From Synechococcus sp. UW140 (GTDB taxonomy: Bacteria > Cyanobacteriota > Cyanobacteriia > PCC-6307 > Cyanobiaceae), in the NCBI GenBank assembly GCA_945878795.1, contig CAMDWF010000025.1, forward strand, positions 1 through 13,703: DNA of 13,703 nucleotides, given 5' to 3'. A program made the translations under genes and the position numbers. Each line of letters opens with the position of its first letter. Position 1 is the first letter of the stretch. Below are positions 8,517-13,703 of the stretch, one piece after another. The notes under the pieces were generated by a model. It saw only the letters and a list, made by a program, of their open reading frames with translations. It made no database searches and was not told the origin of the DNA.

Positions 8517-10943
8517 TCACCAGGCCCTGCCGGTAATCGGCCCCAGCCCAGCCGCCAGCCCTAGAGCCGCCGCCGCACAGAGGGCCACCAAGGCAATTGC
8601 CCCTGGCGCCAAAGGCGCCAGGCCCAGCCACGACCCCAGCCCGGGGGATACCAGCAACAGCAGCCAGAGCTGCAAACCGATGAGGGCCCCCACGGTCGTG
8701 ATCGGCCGGCGCCGATCGCCGTTGAGCCACACCAAGCCGCCCCCGGCGAGCAACAGCAAGGAGAAAACCAGCATCCGTTGCAGCGACACCTGGCCCGCCC
8801 CCCAGAACACCAGCAGCAGGGCCGCCAGGGTAAGCAGGCCCCCTTGCAGCAGGGCGCGCCGCCAGAGGGCCTTACCCAACAGCGGCGCCTCCGGCGGGCG
8901 CGGCGGTTGGCGCATCTGGTCGGGGGTTGCCGGCAGGGCCTCAAAGACCACCGTGCAGGCTGGATCGATGACCAGATGCAGCAGGGCGATATGGACCGGC
9001 AGCAGGATCAGGGGCTGGTTGCTGAGCACTAAGGGGAGCAGCCCCAAAACGGCGATGGGGATATGGATGGCGAGGGTGTAGCCAAGGGCCCGGTTCAGAT
9101 TTACGGCGACGCGGCGGCCCAGGGCCAGGGCCCGCACCAGATCCATGAAGTTGTCATTGAGCAGCACCAGATCGGCCGATTCCCGCGCCACCGCCGTGCC
9201 CCGCTGACCCATGGCCACACCGATGTCGGCCGCCTTGAGGGCCGGCGCGTCGTTGACGCCATCCCCCGTCATCGCCACCACCTCGCCGGCCGCCTGCAGG
9301 GCCCGCACCAGTTGCAGCTTCTGCTGGGGCATCACCCGGGCAAACACCGACACCCGGGCCACCAGCTCCTTGAGGGGCTCGGGGGCCATGCCCTCCAGGT
9401 CGGGACCGCTCAGCACAGGCCCCCCGGGTAAACCGGCCTGGTCGGCGATGGAGCGGGCCGTGACCGGGCCATCACCGGTAATCATCACCACCCTGACGCC
9501 GGCGCGGCGGGCGATGGCGATCGCCTGGGGCACGTCGGCCCTAAGGGGATCCGCCAGGCCCACCAACCCCACCGGCTCAAACAAATAATCATGGACATCA
9601 GCGGGGGGGGCTCCCTGGCTGGCGGCGCTTTGGCCCCCATGCAGCTGCACCCCATCCACGCCGGTGGCCACCGCCAGCACCCGCAGGCCCTGACTAGCCA
9701 GGCTATCGGCGGCGGCCAGCAGCTCCTGCCGCGATTTTGCCTCCAGATGACAGAGGGAAGCGATGGCTTCCGGTGCCCCTTTGGCGGCCAGTTGCCAGGT
9801 GCCTTGGCCATCGCGCCAGAGCTGGGAATACACCAGCAGGTCGCTCTGCAGGGGATAGTCCTTCTGCAGGGGCCATTCCGGGTGCAGATGCTCGCTGCCT
9901 TGGAGGTGGGCCTGGGCCAGCCGTTGCAGGGCCAATTCCATCGCGTCCACCGGATCGCCGCGGCTGGCCAGAACGGCCCACTCCAGCAGGGGATGGAAGG
10001 GTTCTTCCAGGGGCATGCCGGCCTGCCAGAGCTGGCGAGCCGGCCAGGTGAGCAGGTTCTGTACCGCCATGCGGTTCTGGGTGAGGGTGCCGGTTTTGTC
10101 GACCGCCAGCACCGTGGCGCTGCCCAGGCTCTCCACCGCCGAGGGGGTGCGGGCCAGCACGCCGATCCGCGCCAATCTCAGGGCCCCCAGGGCCAAAAAC
10201 AGGGCCAAGACCACGGGGATTTCGTTGGGCAAAACCGCCAGGGCCAAGGCCAGGGCGGCCAACAGGGCGTGGGGCCAATCGCCACTGAGAACCCCCTGCA
10301 GCACCGCCAATGTGGCGCACAACCCCAGGGCCCAAATGGTCAGGCGGCTCGAAAGTCGCCGCGTGTGGCGTTGCAGCCGGGTGAGCGGCGGTTCAACGCT
10401 GGCCAGGCTGCGGCCCAGCCGGCCCAGTTCGGTAGCCCCCTGCACCCCCGTCACCTCGGCCCAACCGCGGCCACTGGCCACCAATGAGCCCGCCAGGATG
10501 CGCTCGCCCGGCTGTTGGCGGGCCACGGGCAGGGATTCCCCCGTCAGCAGCGATTCATCCAGCCACAGACCCACGGCCTCGCTGAGGCTGGCGTCGGCGG
10601 CAATCCGATCCCCCTCCTCCAGGCGCAGGGCGTCCCCCACCCGCACCTCCTCAGCAGGCACCTCAATGACGACACCGCCGCGAAGCACGTGGGCCCGGGG
10701 CGCCGATAGGCGGGCCAATTCGGCCAGGGCCCGTTGGCTGCGGTTTTGCTGCAGGGCATCAAGGCCCGCAATCACGCCAACAAAAATCAGCAGAATCAGC
10801 GCATCCACCGGCTCGCCGATCAGGCCGTAGATGAGGCTGCAGCCGAGCAACAGCAGGTTGGTGGGCTCCAGCCAGCTGCGCCAGGCCCTGGATAGTTTCG
10901 CCAGCTTGGGGCGCAAGCCTGAAATACCTGAGATATGCGTCAT
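8517..10943 (-). CDS. P2-like cation-transporting P-type ATPase, short N-terminus, substrate unknown
   Basis: An inner-membrane pump of 808 residues with all core P-type ATPase motifs: LLTGES (132-137, actuator domain), helix-4 PNEIP (239-243), VDKTGTLTQNRM with phosphorylated Asp282, KGAPEA (388-393, nucleotide-binding domain), MITGDGP (487-492) and MTGDGVNDAP (558-567), then a C-terminal block of about six hydrophobic helices that includes HLVIDPA. It belongs with the bacterial P2-type group related to Ca2+ and H+ pumps rather than with MgtA. The helix-4 ion-site motif is usually PEEFP, PEEIP or PEGLP in relatives; here the first acid is Asn. The N-terminal cation-ATPase domain of about 50 residues is absent: membrane helix 1 begins near residue 28. 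An in-frame TGA 15 bases upstream of the ATG rules out a longer start. The ion cannot be read from the sequence. The frame is intact and unbroken, unlike mgtA. Confidence 0.88.
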   Translation of the reverse strand: MTHISGISGLRPKLAKLSRAWRSWLEPTNLLLLGCSLIYGLIGEPVDALILLIFVGVIAGLDALQQNRSQRALAELARLSAPRAHVLRGGVVIEVPAEEVRVGDALRLEEGDRIAADASLSEAVGLWLDESLLTGESLPVARQQPGERILAGSLVASGRGWAEVTGVQGATELGRLGRSLASVEPPLTRLQRHTRRLSSRLTIWALGLCATLAVLQGVLSGDWPHALLAALALALAVLPNEIPVVLALFLALGALRLARIGVLARTPSAVESLGSATVLAVDKTGTLTQNRMAVQNLLTWPARQLWQAGMPLEEPFHPLLEWAVLASRGDPVDAMELALQRLAQAHLQGSEHLHPEWPLQKDYPLQSDLLVYSQLWRDGQGTWQLAAKGAPEAIASLCHLEAKSRQELLAAADSLASQGLRVLAVATGVDGVQLHGGQSAASQGAPPADVHDYLFEPVGLVGLADPLRADVPQAIAIARRAGVRVVMITGDGPVTARSIADQAGLPGGPVLSGPDLEGMAPEPLKELVARVSVFARVMPQQKLQLVRALQAAGEVVAMTGDGVNDAPALKAADIGVAMGQRGTAVARESADLVLLNDNFMDLVRALALGRRVAVNLNRALGYTLAIHIPIAVLGLLPLVLSNQPLILLPVHIALLHLVIDPACTVVFEALPATPDQMRQPPRPPEAPLLGKALWRRALLQGGLLTLAALLLVFWGAGQVSLQRMLVFSLLLLAGGGLVWLNGDRRRPITTVGALIGLQLWLLLLVSPGLGSWLGLAPLAPGAIALVALCAAAALGLAAGLGPITGRAW
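9517..9524. repeat. HIP1 octamer GCGATCGC
   Basis: One copy of the palindromic HIP1 octamer, inside the larger palindrome GGCGATCGCC at 9516-9525, within the second P-type ATPase gene. HIP1 is strongly over-represented in many cyanobacterial genomes. One copy in 13.7 kb is weak support for a cyanobacterial host and is not decisive. Confidence 0.6.
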
Positions 10944-11209
10944 GGCGTCACTGGTTCCGTTTCACTGGATCGATTTTGATGACCCTTGCCTGGCCCAACC
11001 CAGGGCCAGGGCCCCCCGTCGGTAGCCAGCCCTTGGGTGCAATGGGCCCCGGGACGGGGCGGCACTGGCTCCCGGGGCCCAGCCAACCACCAGGCCAAGG
11101 ATGCCGAATTCAGTCTGGTCTGCCTCGACTGGATCGCCTTTGCCAGGAGCCATCAGCACGATCGATGAGGTTTAGGCAGTGATATATTTCATTCAAAGAC
11201 AAGCCCGTT
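10944..11209. other. Intergenic region between divergent ATPase and TMEM175-like genes
   Basis: These 266 bases hold no convincing gene. The frames in it are Pro/Gly-rich and look non-coding. It must carry the control regions of the two divergent genes. The left part is GC-rich and contains the perfect inverted repeat at 11043-11081. The last 50 bases before the TMEM175-like start turn AT-rich, with GATATATT near 11184-11191 as a possible -10-like element, but I see no matching -35 element. Confidence 0.5.
11043..11081. repeat. Perfect 12-bp inverted repeat with 15-base spacer
   Basis: TGGGCCCCGGGA (11043-11054) and its exact reverse complement TCCCGGGGCCCA (11070-11081) flank a 15-base spacer. 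Transcribed from either strand it would form a very stable hairpin. No T-run follows on either side, so it is not a standard intrinsic terminator. It could act as a leader structure, a transcription barrier between divergent genes, or be a remnant of a small mobile repeat. Confidence 0.75.
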
Positions 11210-11896
11210 ATGATTCCCGGCCGTATTGTTGGGCAGTCCTCTGGCGAAAGCTGGATCGGCTTAATTGATGCCACCTATGCCATTATTCTCACCCTATTAG
11301 TAATAGAATTACCCCTTATTATTCTTGATACCATCAAAGAATGCCACGACCATTCCCACTCTTTTTCGGAGCTGGGAATCGGGGTTGGCTCCCTTTTGCT
11401 GGGTTATTTTGCTGTCTTTACAATTCTCTATGACATTTGGTCTTATCACAAGACCCTATTGAAAGATGCGATCCAGCTAAGACTTTTTGCCATCAGCAGC
11501 GGCTGGCTGATGTTCATCGCCAGCCTGGTGCCTCCTTTTTATTATCTGGTCAACCATTTTTCGGTGAAGCTGCTGCTTCACTACAGCAAGTATCCAATCT
11601 TGGCCGATCAAGGTTTATCAACTGCCCGTACATTTGTTTATATTTTAATCGCACTTCTTTATTGGATTCTTGCTTTCCTAGCCCGCAAGGAACAATTTCA
11701 ACGCGGTCAATCACCACAAAAACGCCAGGAGCTTTTTCTGATTGCCGGAACAGCCATGAGTAAGTGCATCTTGATAACACTGATGATGGTTATTGCCGGT
11801 TCCTGGCATATTCCACCACCAACTCCTACTCTTCTTTTGGCAATATCCACTTATTTTTATTTTAATTTCTTTGAGTTCTCGCGCAAAAAGGGTTGA
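11210..11896 (+). CDS. TMEM175/DUF1211-like integral membrane protein
   Basis: A 228-residue protein with about six hydrophobic segments, near residues 16-38, 54-76, 92-114, 142-160, 178-197 and 204-222. The first helix, IGLIDATYAIILTLLVIELP, resembles the TMEM175 helix-1 pattern (FSDxxxAIxxTLL), with the FSD replaced by LID. A WSYHKTLLK stretch and a following Leu/Phe-rich helix also fit the family. Bacterial TMEM175 proteins form K+-selective leak channels as tetramers; whether this divergent copy conducts K+ is inference. There is a His-rich loop, ECHDHSHSF, between helices 1 and 2. The gene is visibly AT-richer than the ATPase and mfd genes, which suggests transfer. It ends 12 bases before the last recognisable piece of a decayed Uma2 gene on the opposite strand. 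The start at 11210 is the first ATG in frame, with a weak ribosome binding site. Confidence 0.65.
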   Translation: MIPGRIVGQSSGESWIGLIDATYAIILTLLVIELPLIILDTIKECHDHSHSFSELGIGVGSLLLGYFAVFTILYDIWSYHKTLLKDAIQLRLFAISSGWLMFIASLVPPFYYLVNHFSVKLLLHYSKYPILADQGLSTARTFVYILIALLYWILAFLARKEQFQRGQSPQKRQELFLIAGTAMSKCILITLMMVIAGSWHIPPPTPTLLLAISTYFYFNFFEFSRKKG

Positions 11897-11908
11897 ATGG
11901 GGCTTGTA

Positions 11909-12422
11909 GGGGCGTTTCTCAGCCAGGTGGACGCGCAGGCGCAATTAGCCAGATATCGGCCATCTTGTGGCGCAGAGGCTGCAGCCCGCGGGGACCGGAA
12001 TCGCTGGCACTGGCGAGCTAGATGGCCAGATCGGGGCAGACGGGCGGAAAGCCTCGGCGCTGATCTGGGGTGAGGGCCTGCCAACGCTCCTCCCGCACCA
12101 GGGCCGCCTCGGTGCTGAGCACGGCGCCATCGGTTAGGAGGAAGCCGCCGGAGCTGTCCAAAATCCTCAGCTTGGCATCGCCCTGATGCAACGCTATCCC
12201 CAATTGGATGAGCAGGCGACTGTTGCGGTTGCTGGTTTCTCCACCTGTTGCTTTCATGACGATCAGTTGGCCGTCAGCGGCGAGCTCTAGCAACGCATCG
12301 CGATTTGCCCTGCAGACCCGCTCAAGTTGTTGGGGACTCAGCCGCAAATCGAGGGGCAGCCGCAGCGCCGCAAGCTCCTGTTCTGGAGGCTGGGCTGTCC
12401 CAGGGGAGGGCGCCAGGGCCAT
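11909..12422 (-). pseudogene. Uma2-family (DUF820) putative nuclease, decayed
   Basis: Uma2 proteins are a PD-(D/E)xK-like family with many copies in cyanobacteria; their cellular role is poorly known. The ATG at 12422 opens 134 residues with clear family features: LRLSPQQLERVCRANRDALLE-type start, IVMKATGGETSNRNSRL, REERWQALTPDQRRGFPPVCPD. Three lesions follow. The family's SPDAS acid site reads STEAA. The glutamate expected after CPDLAI is TAG (12018-12020), a one-base change from GAG. Past the stop the frame continues LASASDS...LRHKMAD, then a single-base loss shifts YLANCACASTWLRN into another frame. Nothing like the normal last 40 or so residues remains; homology stops at about 11909, next to the TMEM175-like gene. 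The product should be non-functional. Confidence 0.8.
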
Positions 12423-12794
12423 TGGGCGGGCTGCGATTGCCTGCCAAACCTACGAACGTCAAGGGGTGCTGGCCCGCTGCAGGGGAGCCATGGCCCCCTA
12501 CCCCCCACTTCGAGGACTAATTGCGGTTTAGCGCACCAATAAGGATCGCGCCCCTCGACTTAAAATCTGCATGATAATGAGAGAAAATAAGGGTATGCCA
12601 GTTGCTGCAATGTGTCTGATGGGGACTGAGCTAACTTGCTCGGGAATCAGCACTGCCGCGAAAGTGCATCAGTGGCAGGATTGGGTGCAAAAAGCTTGTA
12701 AGTCAAACATTCAATGAACAAACGCCGTTCCGAATCTTTCAACAGGCGTAAAGTCTTTCTTGACCATCCCTTCGCATCATTGCCTTCAGTCAAC
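12423..12794. other. Intergenic region upstream of the PEP-CTERM-like gene
   Basis: These 372 bases hold no confident gene. The left third is GC-rich, and the right part, from about 12540, is AT-richer and probably carries the promoter of the downstream gene; no clear -35/-10 pair is visible. A 48-codon frame at 12571-12717 ends in an ATGA overlap with an alternative start of the next gene at 12714, but it has no convincing ribosome binding site or recognisable domain. A short hairpin, GCACT...AGTGC, lies near 12650-12667. Confidence 0.4.
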
Positions 12795-13484
12795 ATGCTT
12801 AAGATTAATCAACACACCACAACGCTTTCCAAGGCTCTGCTCACCGCAGGCCTGCTGGGCGGCGCTGCCCTCTCCACCCTCGGCGCTGGTTCGGCGCAGG
12901 CGGCTTGGACTCCGACTACTAGCGGATATAGCTGTTTATTTAATGGCGCATGCACAGTAAATGAACAGACTCCGGTACTATTTAATGACAAACAACTCAC
13001 ATTGAAAGCCTGGAACAGCATTCCAACTCTTTCTGACCTAGAATTTTCATACCAACCCTCAGATCCTGTAACACCATGGCATGTTGATTTAGACTTCAAT
13101 CCAGATGACAGCGATGGGGGTAGTCTGACGTATAAAATCGAAAGCTTTATGGATGATTTTAATCTTGTTAATTTCATTTCAGCGCGTGATGGTGGCACCT
13201 CTGCAACTAAAGTTTATGGTACTGGCTATGATGTAGTAACTGATACAATTCTTAATCCTATAGATACTCTCCTGCTTACCGCGAACAACGCTGATATGGG
13301 TCCAGCATTTGGCAAAGTACTTTATGTAAAAGATACATGGAGTGCCGGTACTTTTGATAATCTGAGCAACGAATTCAGTCAAGTCCCCGCCCCGCTGCCC
13401 ATCCTTGGCGCTGGTGCCGCCTTCGGTTCCATCCGCAAGCTGCGTAAATTCTCTACCCGCTTGAAGACCTTCTCCATGAACTGA
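12795..13484 (+). CDS. Secreted protein with PEP-CTERM-like C-terminal sorting tail
   Basis: A 229-residue protein of unknown function. It starts MLKINQHTTTLSKALLTAG, followed by a hydrophobic Leu/Ala/Gly core and a likely signal peptidase site after GSAQA, near residue 36. The mature part is acidic and Asp/Ser/Thr-rich, with two close cysteines (CLFNGAC) that could form a disulfide. The end reads VPAPLPILGAGAAFG, then RKLRK and a tail KFSTRLKTFSMN: the motif, short hydrophobic stretch and basic cluster of PEP-CTERM/exosortase-type sorting signals. The hydrophobic part is only about 11 residues, shorter than usual. An in-frame ATG at 12714 would add a charged 27-residue head; I prefer 12795 because it gives a normal signal peptide. 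The coding bases for the signal and tail are GC-rich, while the middle is AT-rich. A terminator follows directly. It is probably exported and surface-anchored or released; the exosortase itself is not in the window. Confidence 0.75.
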   Translation: MLKINQHTTTLSKALLTAGLLGGAALSTLGAGSAQAAWTPTTSGYSCLFNGACTVNEQTPVLFNDKQLTLKAWNSIPTLSDLEFSYQPSDPVTPWHVDLDFNPDDSDGGSLTYKIESFMDDFNLVNFISARDGGTSATKVYGTGYDVVTDTILNPIDTLLLTANNADMGPAFGKVLYVKDTWSAGTFDNLSNEFSQVPAPLPILGAGAAFGSIRKLRKFSTRLKTFSMN

Positions 13485-13508
13485 GAATCCCCTTATTTGT
13501 TCTCCCAG

Positions 13509-13534
13509 CCCCCGTCGTAAGCGGGGGTTTTTTT
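13509..13534 (+). terminator. Rho-independent terminator of the PEP-CTERM-like gene
   Basis: CCCCCG (13509-13514) pairs with CGGGGG (13522-13527) across a 7-base loop, and seven T follow (13528-13534). It lies 25 bases after the stop codon of the plus-strand gene and is a textbook intrinsic terminator. Confidence 0.93.
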
Positions 13535-13569
13535 AAGCAAACAACTAATGCGCCCTGCTCAAGGCAGCA

Positions 13570-13703
13570 TCACAACCTCACCAACACCCCCCGCAGATCC
13601 TTCCACACCGTCTCCAACTGCCGCTGGCGATCCAAGCTCCCATTTCCACCTCTGCCACCAGCAGAAGCGCTACTCTCCAGTTGCACCGCCAGGCATTCAT
13701 AGC
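13570..13703 (-). CDS. C-terminal end of an unidentified protein (5' end outside window)
   Basis: A minus-strand frame enters from the right edge and runs about 43 codons to TGA at 13570-13572. It reads YECLAVQLESS, a Gly/Ser-rich bit, then SLDRQRQLETVWKDLRGVLV and a short end. The last part looks like an amphipathic helix with codons typical of real genes. A second minus-strand frame is also open here but is Trp/Cys/Arg-rich and less plausible. The product cannot be named from this fragment. It would converge on the PEP-CTERM-like gene, with the terminator at 13509-13534 between them. Confidence 0.4.
   Translation of the reverse strand, partial: YECLAVQLESSASAGGRGGNGSLDRQRQLETVWKDLRGVLVRL

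Noticed and set aside
8602..8622. Perfect 9-bp inverted repeat with 3-base loop (CCTGGCGCC-AAA-GGCGCCAGG)
   Set aside because: It lies inside the second ATPase gene and is explained by the repeated Leu-Ala-Pro codons in LAPLAPGA; no T-run follows.
10944..11209. tRNA, riboswitch or small protein in the ATPase/TMEM175 gap
   Set aside because: No cloverleaf, no known riboswitch core, and the frames present are low-complexity Pro/Gly-rich shadows.
1..13703. CRISPR array, insertion sequence or phage genes
   Set aside because: I saw no regularly spaced repeats, transposase motifs or integrase motifs anywhere in the window.

Overview
The window is most likely from a GC-rich unicellular cyanobacterium of the Synechococcus/Cyanobium type. 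This is inferred, not proven. The pointers are a protein with a cyanobacterial-style VPAPLP C-terminal sorting motif, a Nif11-domain small protein, a Uma2-family gene remnant, a phosphoketolase/acetate kinase pair, one HIP1 octamer (GCGATCGC), and a general lack of strong Shine-Dalgarno sequences. Most genes are clearly GC-rich. Two stretches, the 11.2-11.9 kb gene and the middle of the 12.8-13.5 kb gene, are visibly AT-richer and look acquired or swapped.

Layout, left to right. (1) 1-1425, plus strand: the C-terminal part of mfd, cut by the window edge. (2) 1438-7748, minus strand: a tight run transcribed right to left, xfp (phosphoketolase) - ackA (acetate kinase) - mgtA (Mg2+ P-type ATPase). 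xfp and ackA overlap as TAATG, and ackA and mgtA are 33 bases apart. xfp and mgtA are each interrupted by one in-frame stop codon (TGA at 7317-7319, TAG at 2851-2853). Both frames otherwise stay open and well conserved on each side. ackA between them is intact. (3) 7749-8516: a small Nif11-domain gene on the minus strand upstream of xfp, and a divergent small gene of unknown function on the plus strand. (4) 8517-10943, minus strand: a second, intact P-type ATPase of the P2-like group with a short N-terminus. (5) 10944-11209: an intergenic region with a perfect 12-bp inverted repeat. (6) 11210-11896, plus strand: an AT-rich six-helix membrane protein resembling the TMEM175/DUF1211 family. (7) 11909-12422, minus strand: a decayed Uma2-family nuclease gene with a stop codon at a key glutamate, a frameshift and a missing 3' end. 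(8) 12795-13484, plus strand: a secreted protein with a signal peptide and a PEP-CTERM-like tail, followed by a strong intrinsic terminator. (9) 13570-13703, minus strand: the probable last codons of a gene running off the right edge.

How the genes fit together. Phosphoketolase makes acetyl phosphate from xylulose 5-phosphate or fructose 6-phosphate, and acetate kinase turns acetyl phosphate into acetate plus ATP. The two form a short ATP-yielding bypass of lower glycolysis. Both enzymes need Mg2+, which gives a plausible reason for an Mg2+ importer in the same transcription unit. The second P-type ATPase and the TMEM175-like channel make the neighbourhood look like a combined energy and cation-balance island.

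The most notable observation is the run of independent nonsense changes in three genes on the same strand: xfp, mgtA and the Uma2 gene. TGA and TAG both serve as ordinary terminators elsewhere in the window, so a changed genetic code is unlikely. Recent gene decay, or errors or strain mixture in the assembly, are the simplest explanations. I found no clearly new multi-gene system.
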